Below are positions 51,237 through 59,031 of a stretch of DNA of 64,000 nt, piece after piece. The first letter of the stretch is position 1. Each line of letters opens with the position of its first letter. The position numbers and the translations under genes were made by a program. Origin of the DNA: Stygiobacter sp043807765 (GTDB taxonomy: Bacteria > Bacteroidota > Ignavibacteria > Ignavibacteriales > Melioribacteraceae); the NCBI GenBank assembly GCA_043807765.1, contig JAZDFQ010000078.1, positions 1-64,000 on the forward strand, given 5' to 3'. The notes under the pieces are model-generated. The model ran no database searches and was not told the origin of the DNA. It saw only the letters and a list, made by a program, of their open reading frames with translations.

Positions 51237-52375
51237 TCTTTTAGTAGCTCTCTAGCAATTACAATTCGCTGAATCTCGGAAGTGCCTTCATAGATTTCAG
51301 TGATCTTGGCATCGCGTAAATATCTCTCGACTAAATATTCTCTAACGTAACCATAACCGCCATGAATTTGAATCGCTTCCAGCGCGCATTCAACAGCAAC
51401 TTTTGAAGCATATAGTTTAGCCATTGCCGCTTCTTTAACATATTTCTTGCCGGCATCTTTCATCGCTGCGGCTTGTAGAGTAAGCAATTTAGCGGCTTCA
51501 ACTTGTGTAGCCATTTCTGCTAACTTAAACTGGATTCCTTGATGATTCGCAATCTCTGTTCCGAAAGCCTTGCGTGTCTTAGCATAATTTTTGGCGGCAT
51601 CTAACGCTCCCTCAGCAATACCAACTGCTTGCGAGGCAATGCCAATTCTTCCGCCATTCAATGTGTTCATTGCAAAATTAAATCCTTTGCCTATTTCCCA
51701 AACGACATTCTCTTCCGGGACTACGCAATTTTCAAATGCAAGTGAACAAGTATCACTGCTGCGGATACCAAGTTTATCTTCTTTTACTCCATGTGTAAAA
51801 CCGGGCGTTCCCTTTTCAACCAGAAAAGTTGTAATGCCGTGATGCGCTTTTTCTTTATCGGTCTGAGTCATCACTAAATGATAGTCTGCATTAACTCCAT
51901 TAGTGATCCAATTTTTCATTCCATTTATCGACCAGCCGCCATCAACTTTATGGGCTTGAGTGTGCTGCTTTGTTGCATCGCTACCGGCTTCCGGCTCAGA
52001 TAGAGCAAATGCGCCGAGTTTTTCTCCTTTAGCTAGCTGACGGAGGTAGTTATTTTTTAGATGTTCACTTCCCCATTTATCAAGTCCGTAACATACAAGT
52101 GAATTGTTAACAGACATTATTACGCCAAGGCTCGCATCCACTTTGGAAATCTCGATCATTGCAAGCACGTAACTAATTGTATCTAAACCGGCACCATCAT
52201 ACTCCGGTGAAACCATCATACCCATAAAACCAAGCTCGCCAAGTTTCTTAACTATCTCGTATGGGAACTCGGCATTTTTATCCCGTTCAACAGCGGTCGG
52301 CGCAATTTCGCTTATGGCGAACTCACGTGCTGTTTGTTGAATCATTAATTGATCCTCTGTGAATTGGAAGTTCAT
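51233..52375 (-). CDS. acyl-CoA dehydrogenase (short/butyryl-chain type)
   Basis: FAD flavoenzyme making 2-enoyl-CoA in fatty- or branched-acid oxidation. FAD and substrate motifs: ALSEPEAGSDATKQ, GMKNWITNGVNADYHLV; the catalytic Glu is in the family position in TEIYEGTSEIQRIVIAR. Length 380 is normal. GGAGTAA precedes the ATG. Electron-transfer flavoprotein genes are not nearby. Confidence 0.95.
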   Translation of the reverse strand: MNFQFTEDQLMIQQTAREFAISEIAPTAVERDKNAEFPYEIVKKLGELGFMGMMVSPEYDGAGLDTISYVLAMIEISKVDASLGVIMSVNNSLVCYGLDKWGSEHLKNNYLRQLAKGEKLGAFALSEPEAGSDATKQHTQAHKVDGGWSINGMKNWITNGVNADYHLVMTQTDKEKAHHGITTFLVEKGTPGFTHGVKEDKLGIRSSDTCSLAFENCVVPEENVVWEIGKGFNFAMNTLNGGRIGIASQAVGIAEGALDAAKNYAKTRKAFGTEIANHQGIQFKLAEMATQVEAAKLLTLQAAAMKDAGKKYVKEAAMAKLYASKVAVECALEAIQIHGGYGYVREYLVERYLRDAKITEIYEGTSEIQRIVIARELLKD

Positions 52376-52487
52376 TATTACTCCGTTATGTGAATTGGTT
52401 TGTGACCTCTTGTGCGAAAACTACTGAATGCTTGCTTGAAAAAAAAGAAATTTAGTTGATTTGAAGCGTGGAGTTGCATTTTCTCTA

Positions 52488-52659
52488 ACTTAACCAGTTG
52501 TGTGAATTAGATTCGGAAAATTGACAAACGGAAGTTAAAAGCAATTATTCAAAAATTTATCAGCGGAAATAATGATAAATCCGTTCAATCCGCGTTCCAT
52601 TTTTTGATTTGATAATTGCTTTTGACTTCATAAAGCTTAATTCACACAACGGGTTAACT
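52488..52659. mobile_element. 172-bp palindromic MITE-like element in the gap before rlmN
   Basis: Outer arms 52488-52509 and 52638-52659 are inverted copies (ACTTAACCAGTTGTGTGAAT and, on the other strand, AGTTAACCCGTTGTGTGAAT). A second inner pair lies at 52531-52548 / 52612-52629 (GAAGTTAAAAGCAATTAT), and a central ATTTATCA/TGATAAAT hairpin at 52555-52580. No ORF. It occupies most of the 311-base gap; the rest (52376-52487) shows nothing recognisable beyond the acyl-CoA dehydrogenase leader. Confidence 0.65.
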
Positions 52660-52674
52660 TAAATTAGAAATAGA

Positions 52675-52682
52675 TATATTTG
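52675..52682 (+). promoter_or_regulatory. TAnnTTTG -7 promoter box of rlmN
   Basis: TATATTTG exactly matches the Bacteroidota -7 consensus. The ATG of rlmN begins only 5 bases later, so transcription would start at or next to the A of the start codon, giving a leaderless or nearly leaderless message. No ribosome binding site is visible. Confidence 0.6.
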
Positions 52683-52686
52683 CCGC

Positions 52687-53745
52687 ATGAATAAAGAGAA
52701 GAAAACAGAGCTGAAAGGCTTAACGCTTACTGAATTGGAAGAGTACTTCCTTTCTATAAAACAACCGAAATTCCGCGCCCAGCAAATTTTTAATTGGATG
52801 TATAATCACATCAGTTTCGATTTTGGAGAAATGCAGAACATCTCCAAAGAACTAAGAACTATTTTAGCTGATTCTTGCACCTTGCAATCGTTAAATCTTG
52901 TAGGTACTCAAGGTTCCGAATCCACAGCAACAAAGAAATTTCTGTTCGAAACATACGACGGAAGGAAAATTGAGACGGTGCTTATTCCAGACGAAGAAAG
53001 AGCTACGCTTTGTATCTCCACACAAGTCGGCTGCCCGCTCGATTGCAAATTTTGCGCAACCGGATTAATGGGTTACAAAAGAAATCTAACTGTGGGTGAA
53101 GTAGTCGATCAATACTTGCTGGTTGCTAAAGAAGTCGGTAAAAGTAAGATCACTAACATAGTATATATGGGAATGGGCGAACCGCTACTGAACTTCGATA
53201 CTACATTAAAATCCATTGAGATTTTTACGCATGAATTAACAAAGGGATTGAGCAGAACTCGCATTACTGTTTCAACCGCCGGAATTCCGAACAAAATAAA
53301 AGAGCTGATGGAAAGTAAGTTTAGAGTAAAGCTGGCATTCTCACTTCACTCTCCTTTTGAAGAAGTTAGAAGTAAAATTATGCCGATTAATCAGAAGTAT
53401 TCTCTTCAGCAAAATTTAGCAGCGCTGAAAATTTACGCTCTCAAAACAAGAACGAGAATAACTTTTGAATACACAATGCTTAAAGGATTAAACGACCGGG
53501 ACGAGGATGTAAAAGAATTGACAAAAATATGTTCCCGGCTGCCAAGTAAAATAAACGTCATACCGTTTAACAGCATTAAGCATATGAACCCGGAAGGCGT
53601 CTCGGCAGAACTTGAACCAACACCTCTATACGCAATTCATCAATTTGCAGAGAAACTGCGAAAAAATGACATCACGGTTCTGATCCGGGAAACACAAGGC
53701 GATGACATTGCAGCGGCTTGCGGACAACTTGCAATAAAATTTTAA
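52687..53745 (+). CDS. rlmN: 23S rRNA (adenine2503-C2)/tRNA methyltransferase
   Basis: Radical SAM methyltransferase. The cluster motif is CPLDCKFCATG (about residues 115-125) and the second catalytic Cys is in IAAACGQLAI near the end. Other marks: NIVYMGMGEPLLNFD, SLHSPFEEVRSKIMPIN. Length 352 is normal. Confidence 0.96.
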   Translation: MNKEKKTELKGLTLTELEEYFLSIKQPKFRAQQIFNWMYNHISFDFGEMQNISKELRTILADSCTLQSLNLVGTQGSESTATKKFLFETYDGRKIETVLIPDEERATLCISTQVGCPLDCKFCATGLMGYKRNLTVGEVVDQYLLVAKEVGKSKITNIVYMGMGEPLLNFDTTLKSIEIFTHELTKGLSRTRITVSTAGIPNKIKELMESKFRVKLAFSLHSPFEEVRSKIMPINQKYSLQQNLAALKIYALKTRTRITFEYTMLKGLNDRDEDVKELTKICSRLPSKINVIPFNSIKHMNPEGVSAELEPTPLYAIHQFAEKLRKNDITVLIRETQGDDIAAACGQLAIKF

Positions 53746-53831
53746 TTCCAGTTAAAAGAAGCACCCAATTTTTCTATTGATGTTGACTATACCATTGCCT
53801 ATTTAGCCGAAGAAAATTGAAAGGGAAAGCA

Positions 53832-54275
53832 ATGAGAAGAATGATTTTCTCAATTCTTTCAGTGGTTTTATTACTAGCAGCTTGTTCATCTGCTGAAAAA
53901 ACTATAATCAAAACAAAACATTCCACTGTACTAATCATGCCCTTTTCTTACACAGAAAAATATCCATTCAAGTTTGATCAAGAGAGAAAAGCTCTTGTGT
54001 GGGCATTTGAATCACACGGCTTTGTAGTTAATGAAGAAGAAGGCGTTTGGAATAAAATAGAAGAAGGCAATTTGCGTTTATCTAATCTATATGAAGCCGA
54101 TGTTTTTAAAATGGCAGATATAGCCCAAAGTGATTTGATCATTTATAGCTATAACCGGAATCTTAGAGTTTTCGATTGCAAAAAGAAAACAACTGTTACT
54201 TACAAATCGGAATTCGAAACCTCTCCGGTTAACTATCAAGCCTTAGTTTCGCGACTTGCCGGAATGGGCTACTAG
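53832..54275 (+). CDS. small lipoprotein, unknown function
   Basis: A 147-residue protein started at ATG 53832, behind AAGGGA; the open frame begins at a TTG at 53817. Lipobox LLAACS near residue 18. The mature part has a mixed alpha/beta pattern with SDLIIYSYNRNLRVFD. It overlaps the convergent nucleotidyltransferase gene by 4 bases. No family recognised. Confidence 0.7.
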   Translation: MRRMIFSILSVVLLLAACSSAEKTIIKTKHSTVLIMPFSYTEKYPFKFDQERKALVWAFESHGFVVNEEEGVWNKIEEGNLRLSNLYEADVFKMADIAQSDLIIYSYNRNLRVFDCKKKTTVTYKSEFETSPVNYQALVSRLAGMGY

Positions 54276-54886
54276 GCTTTTATATACTTTTGAAAATCTT
54301 CAACAGTATCAATGTCTTCAAGTATTCCCGGATAATCTGCAAACCAATACTTTTTGATGACCTCATCATCGCCCCGGATTAACTTCATCCTATAATTAGA
54401 AGGACTCTTAAGAATCTTTTCGAAGACCGAATTCCTAAACAATACCGGATGACCTTGCTTCATATTGTAGACCGGCTGAATCCAATCATGTTTGTCATCG
54501 ATATCAGAAACAAATTCGATATAGAATTTATCCGGGAGACCTATTTGATCTACAAAATGCATTAACACCCAATTGGAATTGGTGATCGAAGCTAATCCAC
54601 ATTTCACAGAAGAAAACATTCCGCTGTGGAAATCCGGGTTAAATACAATATTAATTTTGGGTGATGAACTATTTAATTCTTTTTCGAATTCGTTTTCCAA
54701 TTCTTGGTCAATCAATTCGGAGTTATATCCGGTAACTACTGTAATCTTATCGCAAACAAGTAATAGTTTTCGAATAACAATTGTTATAAACGACTTATTT
54801 TCGATTTTTAATAACGGTTTGAAATCCCCCATTCTACTGGAATATCCGGCAGAGATCAGCAATCCTTCAATAATGGGTTTAGACAT
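54272..54886 (-). CDS. MocA-like molybdenum cofactor nucleotidyltransferase
   Basis: A 204-residue NTP transferase. Nucleotide-binding signature GLLISAGYSSRMGDFKPLL at about 8-26 (LxAGxSxRMGxxK), then ITVVTGYNSE, GMFSSVKCGLASI and HPVLF. In xanthine-oxidase-family operons such enzymes add CMP to molybdopterin (MocA type). Being the last gene of the xdh-type operon here supports that role, distinct from the MobA at 23654. It overlaps the upstream gene by 8 bases. Confidence 0.82.
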   Translation of the reverse strand: MSKPIIEGLLISAGYSSRMGDFKPLLKIENKSFITIVIRKLLLVCDKITVVTGYNSELIDQELENEFEKELNSSSPKINIVFNPDFHSGMFSSVKCGLASITNSNWVLMHFVDQIGLPDKFYIEFVSDIDDKHDWIQPVYNMKQGHPVLFRNSVFEKILKSPSNYRMKLIRGDDEVIKKYWFADYPGILEDIDTVEDFQKYIKA

Positions 54887-56138
54887 GTCTAGAGAAATTT
54901 ATCCTTATTTGTTCTGGAGAAAGCGCTGTAATTTTTTTATTCCACTTTGATAATGATGAAACATCCTTCAATCCGTTGCCGGTAAAAAGCAAAAGAGCTG
55001 TTTCATTTACAAGCGAACCATTTTCAATTAGCTTTTTATAGGCGGCAAAGGAAACAGAACTTGATGGTTCCAGCAGTATTCCGAAATCTTTTGCCGATTC
55101 TTTCTGAGCAGCTAAAATTTCATCATCATTTACAACAACAACTTTACTGCCCGATTTTTCAATTGCTTCCGCACCCAAGTATAATGCCCTTGGCGCGCCG
55201 GCACAAATTGAATCCGCTATGCTTAGTGCCGGAATGTAATCGAACTTTTTAGTTTCGATGTAGCGCGCAAAAGCATTACTGCCTTCCGCTTGAACAGCTA
55301 CTAGCCTAGGTAATTCTTCAATCCAGTTTAGTTCTTTTAATTCTACTAGCCCTTTATACAACCCGGAGAGAATTACTCCATCTCCGGTGGGCACAAAAAT
55401 ATAGTCTGGAAGCTTTCCTTTCAGTGCAATAAAAATGTCATATGCGGCCGACTTTTTTCCCTCAATAGTAAGTGGATTGTAAGCTGTGTTTCTGTTATAC
55501 CATTTTTTTTGAGAAGAAATTTCGAGACAAGTATCAAACGCTAAATCGTAGTCGCCATCAACCAAGACTAATTCCGCACCGAATGATTGGATTTGAATCC
55601 GCTTTGCTTCCGGAATATTTTTTGGCACAAAGACGATTGACTGCAGACCAAGACGAGCACAGATTCCGGCAAGAGATGAACCGGCATTTCCGGTGGAAGC
55701 CGCTGCAATTTTATTTATGCCCATTTCCATTGCCTTTAGTGCAACTAAACTTGAAGCCCGGTCTTTGAATGAAAGCGTAGGATTGCTTGTGTCATTCAAA
55801 ACAAAAAATTCTTTTCCACGATAATTCAACTTTTGAAAGGTGTTGGAAGGAAGTGAAATTTTTTGGAGCTCGCTTTGAAGTGAATTTAGCTTTGCCGTAT
55901 TTAGCGGCCAGAGAAAATCATATTGCCAAAACTTCCCCAACTCGAAATTGTAAATGTTCTCTTTGCTAATTCTTGTTTTGATTGAACCGTAATCGTATTC
56001 AATCAATAGAATTCCTCTCAGCGGCTGGTTCTTTTCAACCTTACCACAAACCGGACAAAGGTAAAGCAGATTTTTTTCTACTTCATCTTTGTCATAAGTT
56101 TTTTCGCAATCAAAGCATCTGTAAATGTATTCGTTCAT
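54879..56138 (-). CDS. threonine-synthase-like PLP enzyme with N-terminal zinc ribbon
   Basis: A 419-residue fold-type II PLP protein. An N-terminal zinc ribbon, CFDCEKTYDKDEV...CPVCGK (about 8-34), precedes the PLP-lysine in DTSNPTLSFKDRAS (about residue 124) and the phosphate-binding AASTGNAGSSLAG. By sequence it is threonine-synthase-like. In its operon it occupies the place of YgeX (2,3-diaminopropionate ammonia-lyase), also fold-type II, so an ammonia-lyase role in ureide breakdown is a fair alternative. Confidence 0.85.
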   Translation of the reverse strand: MNEYIYRCFDCEKTYDKDEVEKNLLYLCPVCGKVEKNQPLRGILLIEYDYGSIKTRISKENIYNFELGKFWQYDFLWPLNTAKLNSLQSELQKISLPSNTFQKLNYRGKEFFVLNDTSNPTLSFKDRASSLVALKAMEMGINKIAAASTGNAGSSLAGICARLGLQSIVFVPKNIPEAKRIQIQSFGAELVLVDGDYDLAFDTCLEISSQKKWYNRNTAYNPLTIEGKKSAAYDIFIALKGKLPDYIFVPTGDGVILSGLYKGLVELKELNWIEELPRLVAVQAEGSNAFARYIETKKFDYIPALSIADSICAGAPRALYLGAEAIEKSGSKVVVVNDDEILAAQKESAKDFGILLEPSSSVSFAAYKKLIENGSLVNETALLLFTGNGLKDVSSLSKWNKKITALSPEQIRINFSRHV

Positions 56139-56148
56139 AAGATTATGA

Positions 56149-56231
56149 ATAGAACGCGGATAAAATCTGATTAAACTGATTTTCGCCGATCAAATCTTTT
56201 ATCAGTTTGATCCGTGTCATCTGCGTTCTAT
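56149..56231. repeat. ORF-less ATAGAACGCGGAT inverted-repeat element (copy C1)
   Basis: Left arm 56149-56179 (ATAGAACGCGGATAAAATCT and on) and right arm 56201-56231, the inverted copy ending GCGTTCTAT. It fills the gap between the YgeW and PLP-enzyme genes. Same family as the arms around the GxxExxY gene. Confidence 0.75.
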
Positions 56232-56240
56232 TTAGTTTGC

Positions 56241-57251
56241 TCACATTGTTAGTCCCATAATTGCTTTTGCAGTATGTAAACGATTTTCTGCTTCATCAAA
56301 AACAATAGAGATATTTGGGTTATCTAGAATTTCATCAGTCACTTCATTACCGCGGTCCGCCGGCAGAGCATGCATTAACTTAACATTTTTATCAGCAAGT
56401 TTTATTCTCTTGTCATCGCAAATCCAGCTCTTATATTTTTCCAAGTTAGATTTCATTTCTTTCTTGCATTCTTCTTCGTTTGCCAAATATTGTTCTTCGC
56501 CGTAGTAGCCAAATCCGCCCCAGTTTTTCGGGACTACAATTTGTGCACCTTCAAACGCTTCATCCATATCATTAGTGAAACGTAAACTGCCGCCACCTTC
56601 TGCTGCGTTCTGCTGCGCTTTCTCCACAATATTTTTACTTAGCGGAAATTCTTTTGGATGTGCAACTGTAACATCAATTCCGTAACGAGGAAAAAGTAAG
56701 ATTTGTGTTTGAGGCACACTAAGCGGTTTGGAATGTGTTGTGGCATACGCCCAAGAAACAGTCACCTTCAGTTTTTGAGTATTGCGTCCAAGATGTTCAA
56801 AAATTGTCATCAAGTCTGCAAGTCCTTGGAACGGATGATAAACATCATCTTGTAAAGACATAACCGGCTTGCGTGAATTTTCGGCTAACTCGTTCAAATA
56901 TTTATTTCCTACACCGTAGAAGCAGTTACGGCAAGCAATTCCATGTCCCATTCTGCTCAGAATGATCGCAGTATCTTTCGCAACTTCCCCATGTGTTATC
57001 TGCATTTTATCCGGAGTTAAATCGTGCGCATGCCCGCCAAGTTGAGTCATTCCGGCTTCCATTGAGTTTCGTGTGCGGGTTGATTGCTCAAAGAACATCA
57101 TAAATAAAGTTTTATGAGGAAGCCAAAGCGTTGGCTCTTCAGCGTAAAACTTTTTCTTCAGATCAAATGCTGTATCAAAAACTATATCGAGTTCTTCTTT
57201 TGTCCAGTTATCTTCTGTAATAAAATGTCTGCCTTTAAATCTTGTTTCCAT
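56241..57251 (-). CDS. ygeW: knotted carbamoyltransferase YgeW
   Basis: A 336-residue carbamoyltransferase-fold protein. Carbamoyl-phosphate loop FEQSTRTRNSMEAGMTQLGG, then DDVYHPFQGLADLMTI; the usual HCLP is HALPADRGNEV. Length and order match YgeW, whose exact substrate is not settled; in recent work its cluster is tied to anaerobic purine/uric-acid breakdown. Next to ygeY on the same strand, as in Enterobacteria. Confidence 0.9.
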   Translation of the reverse strand: METRFKGRHFITEDNWTKEELDIVFDTAFDLKKKFYAEEPTLWLPHKTLFMMFFEQSTRTRNSMEAGMTQLGGHAHDLTPDKMQITHGEVAKDTAIILSRMGHGIACRNCFYGVGNKYLNELAENSRKPVMSLQDDVYHPFQGLADLMTIFEHLGRNTQKLKVTVSWAYATTHSKPLSVPQTQILLFPRYGIDVTVAHPKEFPLSKNIVEKAQQNAAEGGGSLRFTNDMDEAFEGAQIVVPKNWGGFGYYGEEQYLANEEECKKEMKSNLEKYKSWICDDKRIKLADKNVKLMHALPADRGNEVTDEILDNPNISIVFDEAENRLHTAKAIMGLTM

Positions 57252-57268
57252 TATAACTCCAATTAATT

Positions 57269-57334
57269 AATAGAACGCTGATGACACGGATGACGCTGAT
57301 TATCCGCAGATATCTGCTAGATCCGTGTTCTATT
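57269..57334. repeat. ORF-less ATAGAACGC inverted-repeat element (copy C2)
   Basis: Left part 57269-57300 (AATAGAACGCTGATGACACG and on) and right part 57311-57334 (ATCTGCTAGATCCGTGTTCT and on), inverted copies with a TATCCGCAGATA palindrome between. It fills the gap between the YgeY and YgeW genes. Confidence 0.75.
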
Positions 57335-57337
57335 TTT

Positions 57338-58549
57338 TTACTTAACATTTTCAACCATAGTAAATGGAAATAGCGAATAAAACTTTGTCGCTCTCAAAAG
57401 ATCGTTAAGAACTAATTCTTCTTTTGACGAATGTGCTAGCTCTTCTCTTCCCGGCGCAAAACCAATTGTCGGAATTCCAAAATGCCCGGCAGTAGCAACG
57501 CCGTTGGTAGAGAAACTCCAAACACCGTTCTTTGCTTTTCCGATTGCTGCTTTCGAAGTCTTCATTGCGGCATCAACAAGCGGATGCTTTTCTTCGTAAA
57601 CCCAAGTTGGGAAGTAAGCTTCTTGGCAGAACTGTGTTCCTTTCCAACTTTTTCCCTCAACATTAGGAATAGATACTTTTGCATCGCTTTTGTGTTTCTT
57701 AATTATCTCTTGAAGTTCTTTCACAACAGTTTTTTTGTTTTCGCCAATTGTCATTCTTCTATCAAGATGAATCTGGCAATAATCGGAAACAGAACAAAGC
57801 GAAGGAGCTTTAGAAGTAATTTGGCTGACTGTAATCGAACCTTTGCCAAGCGGTTGTTTTGGTTTTAATTTTTTATCAAGCTTTTCTATTTCGGCAAGTA
57901 TTGGCTGCAATTTATAAATCGCATTAATTCCTTTTTGGTTATGGGCACCGTGTGCAGACTTTCCGGTTGCAGTAATTTTCAGTTCCATTCTTCCTCGTTG
58001 ACCGCGATAGACTTGCATATTTGTCGGCTCGCCAAGAACAACATAATCCGGTTTAATTTTTTCATTCTGAATTATGTGATAGAGTGGATAACCATCCGCA
58101 TCTTCTTCCAAAACTGAACCAACAACATAAAGTGTGAATGGGAAATCATTCCCATAAACTTGTTTTAGAACTTTTCCGGCAATCATAAAACCAGCCATAG
58201 CGGGTTTTTCATCTACAACACCGCGTCCATACATTTTGCCGTTTACAATTTCGCCGCCAAATGGTGGATGAGCCCAATTTTCTGTTTCGGTTACTTTTAC
58301 TGTATCGATGTGAGCATCAAACATAATTTTGATTGGACCGTTGCCGATTTTACCAATCGCGTTTCCAAATCCATCATGATAGGCTTCATCAAATCCATAC
58401 TCTTTCATTTTTGCAACAATGAATTCAACAATCTCTTTCTCCTCGCCGCTGTAACTTTTTATTTGAATTAAGCGTTGAATCAATCCAAAGAGATTTTCTT
58501 TTTCTGCTTCTACAGTTTTAAACAGATTTTCTTTTAATGATTTTTCCAT
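57338..58549 (-). CDS. ygeY: YgeY-type M20 hydrolase
   Basis: A 403-residue zinc-dependent M20-family amidohydrolase, started at ATG 58549 behind GGTGGTGAG; the frame reaches 58561. Metal ligands: DAHIDT, YGRGVVDEKPAMAG, VLEEDADG and YVVLGEPTN. The family is named after a selenium-metabolism-linked hydrolase; recent work ties it to the anaerobic purine pathway. No selD or selenocysteine machinery is in the window. Confidence 0.9.
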   Translation of the reverse strand: MEKSLKENLFKTVEAEKENLFGLIQRLIQIKSYSGEEKEIVEFIVAKMKEYGFDEAYHDGFGNAIGKIGNGPIKIMFDAHIDTVKVTETENWAHPPFGGEIVNGKMYGRGVVDEKPAMAGFMIAGKVLKQVYGNDFPFTLYVVGSVLEEDADGYPLYHIIQNEKIKPDYVVLGEPTNMQVYRGQRGRMELKITATGKSAHGAHNQKGINAIYKLQPILAEIEKLDKKLKPKQPLGKGSITVSQITSKAPSLCSVSDYCQIHLDRRMTIGENKKTVVKELQEIIKKHKSDAKVSIPNVEGKSWKGTQFCQEAYFPTWVYEEKHPLVDAAMKTSKAAIGKAKNGVWSFSTNGVATAGHFGIPTIGFAPGREELAHSSKEELVLNDLLRATKFYSLFPFTMVENVK

Positions 58550-58568
58550 ACTCACCACCATTATTTGA

Positions 58569-59031
58569 TAGAACGCGGATGACGCAGATTTAGCAGATCA
58601 CCGCAGATTTTTATTTTCATTCATAAAGATTTTTCTTTTGAATTCCGGAAGCTTTCCAAAATTCAACAAAAGACCAACTTCTTTATCTGTAGCTTTTAAA
58701 TAGTTTATTAATTGAGCCTCATGCTCTTCACACAAAGCTTCAGCAGCTTTTAATTCTACGATCACCAAATCATTTACAAGCAAGTCTGCGTAATAATCAC
58801 CAACCTCATGACCAAAATACAGTACTTTAAGATTCTTCTGACTCACAACATTTAGTCCACAGTTCATCAATTCTAATTTCAAAGAATTCTCATACACTTT
58901 TTCTAGAAATCCATAGCCCAAAGCATTATACACTCTATAAAAAGATTTAATTATTAATTCAGTCAAATCTGAATGTAATATTTTGCTTTTATCCGCGCTC
59001 ATCTGTTCGATCTGCGCTATCTGCGTTCTAT
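58569..59031. mobile_element. GxxExxY cassette bounded by ATAGAACGCGGAT-type inverted repeats
   Basis: Left arm 58569-58613 (TAGAACGCGGATGACGCAGA and on) and right arm 58991-59031, which on the other strand reads ATAGAACGCAGATAGCGCAG. They enclose only the GxxExxY gene, whose start codon and last codons lie inside the arms. The TAG stop of the upstream PreA-like gene is made by the first bases of the right arm. Confidence 0.72.
58598..59002 (-). CDS. GxxExxY protein (PD-(D/E)XK-like)
   Basis: A 134-residue protein with the defining motif GYGFLEKVYENSL (about residues 29-41) and a PD-(D/E)XK-like core: DYYADLLVNDLVIVELKA (D...E-x-K, about 69-86). The family resembles small restriction-type nucleases but its activity is unknown. 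Its first codons (MSADK) and last (NLR) are read from flanking repeats, so it appears as part of a cassette inserted between the PreA-like and ygeY genes. Confidence 0.92.
   Translation of the reverse strand: MSADKSKILHSDLTELIIKSFYRVYNALGYGFLEKVYENSLKLELMNCGLNVVSQKNLKVLYFGHEVGDYYADLLVNDLVIVELKAAEALCEEHEAQLINYLKATDKEVGLLLNFGKLPEFKRKIFMNENKNLR

Noticed and set aside
56241..58549. Selenium-dependent enzyme system, from the usual naming of YgeY
   Set aside because: No selD, selA, selB or in-frame TGA was seen; the name reflects co-occurrence elsewhere.
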